Shown here: positions 10,401 through 16,277 of the stretch, one piece after another
Numbering within the stretch: position 1 is the first letter of the stretch
Layout: each line of letters opens with the position of its first letter
NCBI GenBank assembly: GCA_018398765.1
Contig: JAHBMJ010000434.1
Location: 30,001-47,775, forward strand
Length of the DNA: 17,775 bases
DNA from: Chromera velia
Lineage: Eukaryota > Sar > Chromeraceae
Direction: 5' to 3'
Made by a program: the position numbers and the translations under genes
The notes under the pieces: generated by a model
What the model saw: only the letters and a program-made list of their open reading frames with translations
Database searches by the model: none
Told to the model about the DNA's origin: nothing

Positions 10401-12782
10401 TACTTGGTCAGTTGGGGGTCCTTGGACTTCAAAGGATCTCCCGTTGTGGGGGTCTACAGGGATGTGCCCTGTTGACATTTTGTTTCTTTCATACAGACTC
10501 GGTTTGCTTCTCTCTGGACTTTTTTTGGCCCTTTTGTTCTCTTCCTCTCCTCTCGAATAAGTTTCTCGAGAGAGTCGTGTTGCGTACTTATGTCCAGTGG
10601 TCCCATTCCCTTTCCTGACCTCGACGTCTCTGCTCTCCTGCCCTGACTTCTCTTCGTTCCTTCAGATGGTCAAGGCTTCCCCCGAAATGAGCAGGCAGCT
10701 CTGCGTCAACCACGACTTTATGGCAGCACTTGGTTAGTCGGTGCGCAGTGGGGACGGGGGCAGAATGCATGGTTTTCTAGGAACATGGTCGAGCGGTGTG
10801 CAGTCTGATTGCGGCAACAGTGGTGGCGTGTGTCGCTCAGTCTCATTGTTTCCGTTCGAGCATTTTCTTCCATACAGAATTCTTTTTCATTTATACATTT
10901 CTCTCTACATAAAAGAATTCTGTACGAAAGAAAATGCATGCGTGTGTCGCTCACTCTCATTGTTTCCATCCGAGCACGTTCTCCTGATGGACTTCTGCTT
11001 TATGCCCCACATCTCTTCTTTGCAAAGGCCTTGCTGACTTCATGTTGTGAAACAAAAGCTCCAATTGAGCCCTTGTGACAAGATTTCTCTTCCACGTCTG
11101 CTTGCTCTCTTTGAGTGCTGTATTTTGAAGAAGGAGCTGTAGTAACATGAAGAGTGTTGCATATTGTGTCTGTGAGTGCAGTAAAAAGGATCCGTACCGA
11201 ATTGATGGAAGCTCATCACCCGAAGGTTGGCCTATCTTTTCCTTTCTTTTCCCTCCTGTTTGTCCATCGGGGAACTCTACACCCTCTTTGCTCTTCCTCT
11301 TCTCCCCCTTCTGTTTGCTCTCCTTGCCGTCTCTTGGGAAGAAGACCGAAAAGCGTTCGGCCTCTTCACGTAATTCACAATCTGCTTCTTTTGCTGCGCT
11401 GTGAAGGGAGTCACTTCTCTTCTCCTGCTCCCTCCTGCCTTCACGTGGTGCAGGTAACACGAGAACACGACGGGGCTGTAAAAAGAAGATCTCGCAAGGC
11501 TCCAGAGACTCATGGTTGGTAAAGCTTTCATTCTCTCGAATGTCTGCGTGATGGATATTTTGAATGAATCCTTGGCCCTCCTGCCTGATTACAAATCCTT
11601 CTTTCCCCCGAAAAGGAAAAGGAGGACTGCCTGTCTGTGGGTGGACGACTTCATGTTGTCTGACTGACCGACTCTGCGTTGCAGGCTGCCTTCGATGGCT
11701 TGTTCTCACATAGTTTGTAGATTCACTTGAATTGACGCACGGCATTCATGCATGGCCTTCTGCATGGAAGGCCTTTTCTTTCATACAGACTTCATACATA
11801 CATGTATGAAAGAAAAGGCATTCATGCATGGCCGAATGGAAGGTCGTGACGAGTGCCATTTTGTTTACGTCTTTCTTGCACACTCTTTCCTTTCTTTCTG
11901 CAGTTCGAGGTATCAGCCTGCGAGTCCTGATGAATCTGTGCTACTCCAATCAGCGGCACGTCCACATGCTGGTCAAGAAGTAAGTCTGCCTGCGTGCGTG
12001 CTCCCAGATGACAAACACTACGCAGATGGATGGTATTCTCCCAGTTAGCTTTCCATGGAGGCTTTGGAAGACGAGTGCAACTGTAAGCATGCAGAACGAC
12101 AGCCCTCTCTTCGCCCCTCTCGGCGACTCTTATTCGGCACAAAGAGAATAAGGAAAAGAGGGAAAGTGATCATATCAGACTGCATGGCAGGAGCGTCCCT
12201 TCCCTGCCCAGCGCGATCTAGCATTGTTGCTTATTTTTCTTTTCCCTTCTCCCCATTTTTGATGAATCTTCGTGATTCACTACTCCTCTCCATGGGTCCA
12301 CCCATCAGACAACGCGTCCACAGAGAGATTCTGCATGCTGGAAAGAAAGCATCGCGTCATATGCTTGTTTACATACGCGAATGTATGCGTATGCAAAGAC
12401 GTGCGTTGACGGGTCCGTGTGTTTCTGTTTGCAGACACGGTCTCGACAGTCTGTTAAAGAGCATCGCGGCAAGCGACGCAAAGTCAGTCAAGCCAAGCAA
12501 CAGAGACCAAAACTTTGGGAGTGTCTCGATGGTGCCCTGTTATCAGTCTGCACTTTCAGCGGCTCGTCAGCTCTTGTATCACCCCTTAGATATCGATGAT
12601 TTGGAACCCCGATTTACGTTCTCGTCTTTTGGTGCGTTGCCTTTGATGATTGATGCAGGTACGTCATTCTTGCGGAAATCGCGAAGAATCTTCTACACGC
12701 ATTCGTCGCGTGGGGGGTAGTGAAAGACTGGCAAGCAGGAGCGGCTGCGGGAGGTGCAAGACAAAGAGCGCAGTCGCTTTAA
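1203..12782 (+). CDS. MAP3K-epsilon / Cdc7-SepH-like kinase, C-terminal ARM-repeat region (5' partial, ~32 exons)
   Basis: The spliced product (about 940-960 residues here) is the C-terminal half of a STE-group kinase of the MAP3K-epsilon / fission yeast Cdc7 / Aspergillus SepH family. In plants and fungi these act in cytokinesis and cell-cycle signalling. Family blocks appear in the known order: ITS-IRPFVSLEELREKCAEM (plant SLRP...), SALVGLIPAII, MFVACGGIDAL, YLAIDAIGKVF, PKNDFCRLFSKLG (plant TPRNDFCRIAAKNG), VDLLLLLAQGDSVVKAY, CLQALFSICKISKPRQEQA, MKQFAIEMC, FWQAQALSALAYW, and a last helix AEIAKNLLHAF. The kinase catalytic domain is absent and must lie 5' of the window. Exon phases agree at all junctions from 3140 to the stop. 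Exon sizes are mostly 33-140 bp, the largest 367. Recognition is from memory of the family and should be confirmed by a profile search. Confidence 0.85.
1711..1875. mobile_element. Insertion flanked by 43-bp direct repeats (TATG-rich core)
   Basis: The direct repeats 1711-1753 and 1833-1875 match at 42 of 43 positions. Between them lie 79 bp of GTAT/TATG repeats and a TATATATACATATATATG palindrome. Each repeat contains CTCTTGCAG, the acceptor, plus 31 bases of exon. Unlike the later elements the core lacks the TTTTCTTTC ends. Confidence 0.75.
1845..1890 (+). CDS. Exon: short Gly/Ser segment
   Basis: The acceptor is TTGCAG and the donor GTCAGT, phase 0 to 1; it encodes AILGGGPSSSHLFGG. Its first 31 bases are duplicated at 1723-1753, upstream of a TATG-rich insertion. 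The downstream copy fits the phase and carries a good donor. Confidence 0.5.
2027..2160 (+). CDS. Exon: helical segment upstream of ARM domain
   Basis: The acceptor is ATGCAG, phase 1 to 0. It encodes NFSSHFSCLVGQEKEK and then DVRSLAKLLATMCEAFDKHH. The frame hits a stop at 2182, and the only suitable donor is GCAAGA at 2161, making a GC-AG intron. A 21-base gap inside (2076-2096) is too short to be an intron. Confidence 0.5.
2340..2388 (+). CDS. Exon: TVEELHLRFGVLRPES
   Basis: The acceptor is ATGCAG and the donor GTGGTG, phase 0 to 1. The frame is open further upstream, so an alternative start at 2289 (acceptor GAGAG) would add TTEVPKNPSSHQEDVMQ. The strong TGCAG preference favours 2340. Confidence 0.6.
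2448..2506 (+). CDS. Exon: FDLTTVKKIMTS
   Basis: The acceptor is GTGCAG and the donor GTAAGT, phase 1 to 0. It encodes AGPGRAAFDLTTVKKIMTS and joins IRPFVSLEEL of the next exon. Together these match the helix in plant MAP3K-epsilon that leads into SLRPDES. Confidence 0.8.
2710..2787 (+). CDS. Exon: IRPFVSLEELREKCAEMV
   Basis: The acceptor is CTGCAG and the donor GTGTGC, phase 0 to 0, 26 codons ending KCPSAR. It corresponds to the plant segment that runs SLRP...CQKLVAMFRQRP, the first ARM-like helices. Confidence 0.8.
2821..2861 (+). CDS. Tentative exon: RSILRFAASRHRG
   Basis: The acceptor is TTCTAG (not TGCAG) and the donor GTGTCA, phase 0 to 2. It is included mainly because the neighbouring exons need a phase-2 link. 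An alternative acceptor TTTGCAG at 2842 would break the phase. Confidence 0.35.
2914..2949. repeat. (GT)n microsatellite in intron
   Basis: A run of GT dinucleotides lies just after a possible donor and about 50 bp before the acceptor at 2998. Confidence 0.95.
2999..3022 (+). CDS. Micro-exon: CYELQNM
   Basis: The acceptor is TTGCAG and the donor GTGAGA, phase 2 to 2. Joining to the next exon at 3140 leaves the frame one base short. Including the G shared by both CATGCAG borders gives CYELQNMQTQLLQL in frame, which implies GT-CA or TG-AG splicing or an indel. Confidence 0.5.
3053..3143. mobile_element. 33-bp direct repeats across an acceptor, short core (remnant?)
   Basis: The direct repeats 3053-3085 and 3111-3143 match at 31 of 33 positions and span GTGCATGCAG plus 4-5 exon bases. 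The 25-bp core has no inverted ends but ends GAAAACAAAAA, resembling the 3' end of the fold-back elements. It may be a deleted copy. Confidence 0.6.
3140..3212 (+). CDS. Exon: TQLLQLCDERDLQETAQIGA
   Basis: The acceptor is ATGCAG and the donor GTGGGT, phase 0 to 1; it ends VPFL. This is a typical ARM helix pair (plant: EQKVVFVTQHGFLPLM). The 29 bases before the exon and its first 4 are duplicated at 3053-3085. Confidence 0.8.
3447..3514 (+). CDS. Exon: LLLHLTERMPELVAAVLQSL
   Basis: The acceptor is ATGCAG and the donor GTTGGT, phase 1 to 0. It joins VPFLE-LLLHLTERM to complete the ARM repeat, and matches the plant LMDLLDIPKSRVICAVLQLI segment. Confidence 0.85.
3515..4091 (+). other. Long intron (577 bp), no element seen
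   Basis: The donor is GTTGGT and the acceptor TTTGCAG. It holds short imperfect repeats (GGCTGGCTGGC, GGCAGTAAGGCAGTAAGG) and nothing that looks coding. A minus-strand ORF across it is a shadow. Confidence 0.7.
4092..4192 (+). CDS. Exon: FKANSALVGLIPAIIRF
   Basis: The acceptor is TTGCAG and the donor GTGAGT, phase 0 to 2, 33 codons. It is a clear equivalent of the plant ENACLVGLIPVVMSF block and one of the best-conserved segments here. Confidence 0.9.
4405..4450. repeat. (TC)n-(TG)n microsatellite before an acceptor
   Basis: CT dinucleotides pass into a GT run that ends at GGTTCTGCAG, the acceptor of the exon at 4460. The CT part may serve as a displaced polypyrimidine tract. Confidence 0.9.
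4460..4514 (+). CDS. Exon: VEAARFVASICTAEFSLQ
   Basis: The acceptor is CTGCAG after a GT run, and the donor begins a (GTCT)4 run, phase 2 to 0. It matches plant EAAYFLQQLCQSSSLTLQ. Confidence 0.9.
4616..4681 (+). CDS. Exon with family-atypical insertion (start uncertain)
   Basis: Acceptor AGGCAG gives KMIWENRRIPQKTFAVEEYD; an alternative acceptor CCGCAG at 4648 gives only KTFAVEEYDAV. Both keep phase 0. Plant homologues run directly from SLTLQ into MFIACRGI, so these 11-22 residues are an insertion, or the exon is optional. Confidence 0.55.
4742..4774 (+). CDS. Micro-exon: MFVACGGIDAL
   Basis: The acceptor is CTGCAG and the donor GTCAGT, 33 bp, phase 0 to 0. It is nearly identical to the plant MFIACRGIPVL signature, which anchors the family assignment. 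Confidence 0.9.
5017..5176. mobile_element. Fold-back element 1 with 40-bp direct repeats
   Basis: The core is 5057-5132. Its inverted ends begin TTTTCTTTCATAAACAGAATTC and end GAATTCTGTATGAAAGAAAA, around an AT-rich loop. The flanking copies 5017-5056 and 5137-5176 match at 39 of 40 positions. It is entirely intronic. Confidence 0.9.
5246..5332 (+). CDS. Exon: LLEHDYYSNRDLVYLAIDAI
   Basis: The acceptor is CTGCAG and the donor GTCGGT followed by GTCT repeats, phase 0 to 0, 29 codons. It matches plant FLEADYAKYREMVHLAIDGM. Confidence 0.9.
5618..5660 (+). CDS. Exon: TIPKNDFCRLFSKLG
   Basis: The acceptor is GTGCAG and the donor GTGGGT, phase 0 to 1. It is the near-invariant family motif (plant STPRNDFCRIAAKNG). 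Confidence 0.92.
5821..6030. repeat. 30-bp minisatellite, seven copies, in an intron
   Basis: Seven head-to-tail 30-bp units contain GCACGCCGTCCCGATCC or its variant with CGTCTCG. The order of variants is C, C, C, T, T, T, C. The period is a multiple of three, so both strands give long repetitive ORFs, but the array lies inside the intron 5661-6076. Confidence 0.97.
6042..6070. repeat. (CCCT)n tract forming the polypyrimidine tract
   Basis: A CCCT run immediately precedes GTTCAG, the acceptor of the exon at 6077. Confidence 0.9.
6077..6155 (+). CDS. Exon: LCRNLAALLDTMASDIEEEA
   Basis: The acceptor is GTTCAG after a CCCT run and the donor GTCAGT, phase 1 to 2. It matches plant LLRLINTLYSLNEA. 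The long disordered stretch that follows in plants is absent here. Confidence 0.85.
6431..6551. mobile_element. Fold-back element 2 with 34-bp direct repeats over an acceptor
   Basis: The core is 6465-6517, with inverted ends TTTTCTTTCATAC / GTATGAAAGAAAA. The flanks 6431-6464 and 6518-6551 abut the core exactly and match at 29 of 34 positions. They contain GCAG and the exon start GGCCGTTGACC. Confidence 0.9.
6541..6620 (+). CDS. Exon: AVDLLLLLAQGDSVVKAYLV
   Basis: The acceptor is CTGCAG and the donor GTCGGT, phase 2 to 1. It matches plant VADLLLEFARADTTVKSYM. The first 11 bases and the acceptor are duplicated upstream, across a fold-back element. Confidence 0.9.
6839..6893 (+). CDS. Exon: LLTSLEYLPAHVAVTMF
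   Basis: The acceptor is CTGCAG and the donor GTCAGT, phase 1 to 2. It fits the plant SRLFQMFNRVEPPILLKIL helix pair and leads into RVLKHLC of the next exon. Confidence 0.85.
7263..7352 (+). CDS. Exon: VLKHLCQEQTVFSSLENAGV
   Basis: The acceptor is TTGCAG and the donor GTAATT, phase 2 to 2; it ends IPLLVSFLVR. It is an ARM repeat equivalent to plant CINHLSTDPNCLENLQRADA. Confidence 0.85.
7625..7991 (+). CDS. Exon: large disordered insertion within the ARM domain
   Basis: The acceptor is TTGCAG and the donor GTCAGT, phase 2 to 0, 122 codons. The first half is Ser/Pro/Gly-rich (TSSPASPSPSPVPSL); the second half is Arg/Glu/Lys-rich (RERERE, KDRERKRQREREKERER), encoded by a GA-rich repeat. The second part may form a charged single helix. 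Plant members have only a short loop here. Phases fit both neighbours, so the exon is probably real despite its composition. Confidence 0.75.
8277..8392 (+). CDS. Exon: CLQALFSICKISKPRQEQAV
   Basis: The acceptor is CTGCAG and the donor GTCGGT, phase 0 to 2. It matches plant EVLNALFNLCKINKRRQEQAAENGIIP very closely, including the RQEQA and GIIP motifs. Confidence 0.93.
8554..8659 (+). CDS. Exon: MKQFAIEMCFEFPHTSRAAR
   Basis: The acceptor is ATGCAG and the donor begins a (GTCA)n run, phase 2 to 0; it ends REGGIQIL. It matches plant LKQYALPLLCDMAHASRNSREQLRAHGGLDV. Confidence 0.92.
8692..8819. mobile_element. Fold-back element 3 with 27-bp direct repeats
   Basis: The core is about 8724-8792, with ends TTTCTTTCATACAGAATTC / GAATTCTGTATGAAAGAAAA and an ATTAATACGTATTAAT loop. 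The flanks 8692-8718 and 8793-8819 are identical, suggesting a recent insertion. It lies just inside an intron donor. Confidence 0.9.
9198..9333. mobile_element. Fold-back element 4, nested palindrome, 26-bp direct repeats over an acceptor
   Basis: The core is 9224-9304. The TTTTCTTTCAT end occurs three times on the left and its complement twice on the right, so 9245-9304 forms a hairpin with perfect 25-bp arms. The flanks 9198-9223 and 9308-9333 match at 25 of 26 positions and span GTGCAG plus 20 exon bases. Confidence 0.9.
9314..9372 (+). CDS. Exon: VRCLREPFWQAQALSALAYW
   Basis: The acceptor is GTGCAG and the donor GTCAGT, phase 0 to 2. It matches plant LDDEYWSVIALDSIAV. The first 20 bases are duplicated at 9204-9223. 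Confidence 0.9.
9510..9612 (+). CDS. Exon: LSLGTEQERVEAELFSRSRS
   Basis: The acceptor is TTGCAG and the donor GTCAGT, phase 2 to 0. It matches the plant LAQDNDNRKVEQALL segment and is followed by a Gly/Glu/Arg-rich loop and TALMRHV. Confidence 0.85.
9613..10125 (+). other. Intron (513 bp) without a recognised element
   Basis: The donor is GTCAGT and the acceptor CATGCAG, with a GA run at 10064-10080. Nothing coding or repeated is recognised. Confidence 0.7.
10126..10188 (+). CDS. Exon: VTIFERSPNSTYQKAAQAVL
   Basis: The acceptor is ATGCAG and the donor GTGAGT, phase 0 to 0. It matches plant LVNFFQSCPERHFVHILEPFL. Confidence 0.85.
10483..10497. mobile_element. Solo end of a fold-back element
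   Basis: A single TTTCTTTCATACAGA motif lies in an intron with no complementary end or direct repeat nearby. It is probably a decayed or broken copy. Confidence 0.5.
10666..10732 (+). CDS. Exon: MVKASPEMSRQLCVNHDFMA
   Basis: The acceptor is CTTCAG and the donor GTTAGT, phase 0 to 1. It matches plant IITKSSRINTTLAVNGLTPLL. Confidence 0.85.
10826..10976. mobile_element. Fold-back element 5 with 37-bp direct repeats
   Basis: The core is 10863-10934, with ends TTTTCTTCCATACAGAATTC / GAATTCTGTACGAAAGAAAA. The flanks 10826-10862 and 10940-10976 match at 34 of 37 positions. It is intronic. Confidence 0.9.
11182..11225 (+). CDS. Exon: KRIRTELMEAHHPK
   Basis: The acceptor is GTGCAG and the donor GTTGGC, phase 1 to 0. 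It is short and has less direct family similarity, but its phase fits both neighbours. Confidence 0.7.
11454..11514 (+). CDS. Exon: basic loop VTREHDGAVKRRSRKAPETH
   Basis: The acceptor is GTGCAG and the donor GTTGGT, phase 0 to 1. It is needed to bring the next exon into frame, and the basic KRRSRK patch suggests a surface loop. Confidence 0.65.
11741..11845. mobile_element. Fold-back element 6 (short) with 29-33-bp direct repeats
   Basis: The core is 11774-11816, with ends TTTTCTTTCATACA / TGTATGAAAGAAAA and almost no loop. The flanks 11741-11773 and 11817-11845 share GGCATTCATGCATGGCC and then differ by a 4-bp indel and a few changes. Confidence 0.85.
11904..11979 (+). CDS. Exon: RGISLRVLMNLCYSNQRHVH
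   Basis: The acceptor is CTGCAG and the donor GTAAGT, phase 1 to 2; it ends MLVKK. It matches plant IARLNLLKLIKAVYEHHPRPKQLIVEN. Confidence 0.88.
12435..12575 (+). CDS. Exon: HGLDSLLKSIAASDAKSVKP
   Basis: The acceptor is TTGCAG and the donor GTATCA, phase 2 to 2; it ends YQSALSAARQL. It covers the plant NDLPQKLQNLIEE helix and the start of the last helix. Confidence 0.8.
12659..12782 (+). CDS. Terminal exon with stop codon
   Basis: The acceptor is ATGCAG, phase 2; it encodes YVILAEIAKNLLHAFVAWGV, a Gly/Ala/Arg tail ending RQRAQSL, and TAA at 12780-12782. It corresponds to the plant C-terminal helix VLVKQMATSLLKAL, so the protein ends where the family ends. No clear AATAAA signal is seen just downstream. 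Confidence 0.82.
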
Positions 12783-13457
12783 ACTGGCCAGACCTGCTAA
12801 TGATATCGGCGGCGGGTTCTACAGACTTTTGGGATTGCTCAATTGCAAGATCAATTGAGAAAAATTTAAACAGAAAAGACCTTGTAGAACTGAAATATTT
12901 CAGTACATTATCTGTGCATATGTCGAGTGAGTTGACAGCTTGTCAGACTAACCGTCAGACTTGTAATGGCCCTGCTGTGTCAGGGGCGGCTGTGAAAAAA
13001 CAAATATTTTGTTAAGGAAAAATGGGATTGATGTTGAAAGGTGCTCTGACATGAAAGCATTTAGGAAAGCCTACAGGAAACCGTATGTTATATTTTTTAG
13101 TACATAAAATTAATGTGTATAGAATTCTAGATAGAATTGTAATTTGTTCTGTATACAAAAGACTCTTTTGAAAAGATGTTTTATTTAGTTAGTGTAATTC
13201 GCTTAATTGTCAGATCTTGTCGGGTTTCACTTCGTTGATATTAAAGGAAGCTAGATAAAAGCTATTCAATCACTCAGGCTGTCAGTGTTGAATAGTGTTT
13301 AAGTGGTAAATAATAATAATATAGCCTATTATATAGGAGCTGTTAAGCTATTTGCTAAAGGTTGCGAAATAAGGGTCCATCATTTAATAATCTGCCTTGC
13401 GTGTTGTGACTTGCCGAACGCTAGACGCCTATTATGGGCCGATAGCGATGGCATATA

Positions 13458-13483
13458 ATGATGATGATGATGATGATGATGAT
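13458..13483. repeat. (ATG)n microsatellite
   Basis: About eight and a half perfect trinucleotide copies. Confidence 0.95.
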
Positions 13484-13804
13484 ATAGGATAAGATAGGAT
13501 TAATTAATATTCCGGGTTGCTCTATATTGCCCCGTAGTCCACTGCCAGCCCTAGTACCGGCCTCGACTTATACCGTCGAGAGGTTGTTCCAACACTTGCA
13601 TACAAATGAACGTTTTAGACCAACCCCTCAGGCCTAGCCTAGCCTAACCGCCTAGCGCCACCTAGATGTGAGAACTTTTTCTGACATGTCAATGAGTCAA
13701 TCGATCGGACCTATTGAACGAAATCACTGCGTACTCTGGGTTGTTTTCAAAGCTTTGTTAGTGGCTTGGGACTTGGCGTCGCTAAATCTAGGACTTAACC
13801 CTCA

Positions 13805-13822
13805 ATCATCATCATCATCATC
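13805..13822. repeat. (ATC)n microsatellite
   Basis: Six copies, complementary in sequence to the (ATG)n run 320 bp upstream. Confidence 0.95.
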
Positions 13823-14242
13823 ACTAGGCTATGTCATAAAAAGATCGTTCGCAAAAGGCTTACAAAACAGAATATCAAGAGATGGATTAAAGAAGATTGA
13901 TGAAGACAAAAAGATAGAACAAAACGTCTGGAGGCAGTCTGAGAGAGAAAAAAGAAGATGAATGGAGATAAAGAAATGTAAAGAAATGGAATGATGCAAG
14001 TGAAGTCAAAGAAATAAAAGCAAATAGAATCCCGATGTAAGCAAACTTGGTAGGCTTAGGCATCAAAGATTCTGAACAATTGCCGCTTTCAAATGAACCA
14101 CAAAAAAAAAATGGGTACTGTATTTAGCAATCATATACTACTTTGAATTAAAGAAAAAAAGAATCAGTATTGATTTGCACAGACACATGTAGACACACAT
14201 TGTAGACCTAGCTGTTATTCCATTTATAAGAAACGTAGTATT

Positions 14243-14735
14243 GTGGAGTCTTACCCTGTGGCGCCGGCCTCTGGACCCTCGCATGCACGCTGTATCTGAA
14301 TGAGCCTACATGCTAACGTCATGTTCCGCCGTCGCGCATATACAGAGTCTGCCTGTACATGTCATACTCGAAGCTTTGCGTATGCATTCAAGTTTACGTT
14401 TGGCCTCTTTAGCAACATATTATCTAAGCAACATCTTATGGCACGTTTGAGTTAAAGTCAGCTGAAGTCATTGAATCTCTAGTTGAACCTAATATAGAGT
14501 CGGATTCATATGGAGACTCGGCGAGTCGGAAGAAGTCTGAAAACAAAGCTCAATAGAACCTCTTAGAGTCAAAGTAGGATTGAAACCACGTGAACGTGAA
14601 CCTGTAAGGTGTTGCTTAAGTTATTGTTGCTCACGTTCCTTCTCTAGATCTTCCCCAGCCTGAGGGTTCTTGTCCTCACTTTACCTAAGGCTTGTGTCTG
14701 GACGCCACAAAACGGCTGGACAGGAGGGACAAAGC
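14243..14735 (+). repeat. Left arm of a large inverted repeat (module C)
   Basis: Bases 14243-14336 and 14608-14735 match the reverse complement of 16653-16746 and 16278-16395 closely; shared strings include CGCTGTATCTGAATGA and CACGTTCCTTCTCTAGATC. The middle 271 bp is more diverged (shared CTAATATAGAG). The arms have nearly equal length, so they look like old copies of one unit in opposite orientation. Confidence 0.8.
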
Positions 14736-15423
14736 AGTAATATGATGGTTACTGGATTATGTCACTGGTCTTGAAGTTCTTTCAAAACAACTAACAATAG
14801 AAATACTGTATCAATGACCACCAATGACCTGAAATGCATTGGCCAGACTACTTTGCCCACGTGACTGCAAAAGTGCATATCCCGGCATAACCTACATGAG
14901 GTGATAACCAACAGCACGTCAGACTCCTAGACTAAGTGCATGTTATCTAAGAGACGGAGTCGGACAGAGTCCGACCTTCATCTGACGATATGTCAAAAAG
15001 ATATATGGAAGCCAGAGTTGAAATTCAGAGACAGAATAGCTTTGTACAGACTTTAAAATCATTTAAATTTGTCCGTTTTGTCAACTATCGTCAACATAAA
15101 AGTTGTGAACGATAAACTGTGAGGGAGACTCCTGGGAGAGATAAGAAATGTTCTAAGTACTTCTGGACCACAATCCGACGATTGTGTTAATGGGTTGTGA
15201 AGTAACTCCTTATATCTAAAAAGTTGTTTGATGATGGTTCTAGCTAAAACCGTGGTATCACCATGCCTGCATCACACCAAAGTCAAGCGTAGTCTAGCGT
15301 AGTCAGACGCACAAGCGTACCAAAGCGTACCGCTGCAACCATTAATTTGGTATTGAATTTGCAGTTAATTCGTGCGTACTAATTTTTTTAGAATTTTTGG
15401 CATTATTTATGTGTACAATTATA

Positions 15424-15683
15424 CTGTATAAAACCTCCCTGAACCTATTAGTAAATGCTACTTGAAAAAATATAATCAAGATGATCTCTATCTGTAGCAT
15501 CTTTTTTTAAGGAGCCATCCACGCCTGCAGTGTAGATGGTCAAGGCACTGTCTAGATATGCGGCTTTTACTTTCAAAACACCATAAATGATCTACGCCTG
15601 CGGCATAGACTTTCAAGTTTATCCAAAAATGTGGCTTGAACTTTCAAGTAGTAGTTAAGTTCAGGGAGGTCCTCTATAATACT
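15424..15683. repeat. Possible small inverted-repeat element (CCTCCCTGAAC ends)
   Basis: TACTGTATAAAACCTCCCTGAAC at the left has an imperfect inverted match ending at about 15683. The spacing of about 260 bp suits a MITE. The identity is moderate, so this is tentative. Confidence 0.35.
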
Positions 15684-15966
15684 CCAAGTAGTACTCCAAT
15701 TTAACCGTTGCAAGTGTCATGCGGTTATTGGTGATGGTATTAAGCTATTATTAATATAATATTGAGCTTCCCAAACAGGCCTAGGCGCCGGCATAGGTTG
15801 GTGCCTTAGAAGCGTACACTAGCGTACACAATAGGGTCAGAAACCTAGGCACCAACCAAAGCCACATGACACGGAGGCCGGGTGATGTACATGGATCATT
15901 CGTGCACACTATATATGCAGGGAAACACCCAAACCTCAAAGAAAAATATGTAGGGGAATTGTTTGG

Positions 15967-16075
15967 TAAGTGCCCCCTGCTACGCTTTCCGGGGCCATAT
16001 GCTGCCACACCCGAGCCGGCCTCAATGAAGCTCAACACTTTGTATGGCCCCGGAAAGCAAAGCGGGGGGCACTTA
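15967..16075. repeat. Hairpin module A, copy 1
   Basis: The arms 15967-15999 and 16043-16075 pair at 30 of 33 positions around a 43-base loop. Each arm carries GGCCCCGGAAAGC or its complement and ends TAAGTGCCCCC. Confidence 0.85.
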
Positions 16076-16111
16076 TAAAATAAAAATACCCCAGCCCATA
16101 TGTATGCACGC

Positions 16112-16255
16112 TAGTCTTTCACCAAAAACCTGGCCCCGAAAGACTGAATTTACGCTATGCGTGCATCAGATAGGTTCCAGATCTGTTTAACCCCAGGCGT
16201 TTAATTTTTCCGCGGGGGGGGGGTTCTGCACTGTTTTTTTCCTGCGCGGGGGGAG
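16112..16255 (+). repeat. Module B, forward copy with G-runs
   Basis: It begins TCTTTCACCAAAAACCTGGC, includes CCCCGAAA..TGAATTTA, and ends in two G-runs (CGCGGGGGGGGGG, GCGCGGGGGGAGG). It matches the reverse complement of 16983-17147. Confidence 0.75.
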
Positions 16256-16277
16256 GTTGACGCTATACCATGCACCA

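Larger units (their letters stand above)
12783..14242. other. AT-rich intergenic region, no supported gene
   Basis: Directly after the stop codon the base composition becomes AT-rich and the intron-style repeats disappear. It contains an (ATG)n run at 13458-13483, an (ATC)n run at 13805-13822 and a CCTAGCCTAGCCTAAC stretch near 13636. A 97-codon ORF at 13668-13961 spans the ATC run and is probably chance. Confidence 0.7.
14736..16277. other. Spacer between the inverted arms, no gene seen
   Basis: This AT-rich stretch has no ORF I can support. It holds a diverged tandem duplication near 15520-15650 (ACGCCTGC...ACTTTCAA twice), short AGCGTACAC/AGCGTACC repeats, and the small hairpin and G-run modules listed separately. 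Confidence 0.6.

Noticed and set aside
10957-11745. 262-codon minus-strand ORF
   Set aside because: It overlaps three phase-consistent plus-strand introns and two exons and has no family features.
5017-11845. Regularly spaced repeats as a CRISPR-like array
   Set aside because: The spacing is irregular (0.3-2 kb), the copies are fold-back elements in eukaryotic introns, and no cas genes are present.
12967-13107. 46-codon open stretch (RKNGIDVERCSDMKAFRKAY) that resembles the C-terminal tail of some retrotransposon reverse transcriptases
   Set aside because: It is too short, lacks any catalytic motif, and has an in-frame stop just upstream.
13668-13961. 97-codon plus-strand ORF
   Set aside because: It includes a Ser run from the (ATC)n microsatellite and a random-looking basic tail; no homology is recognised.
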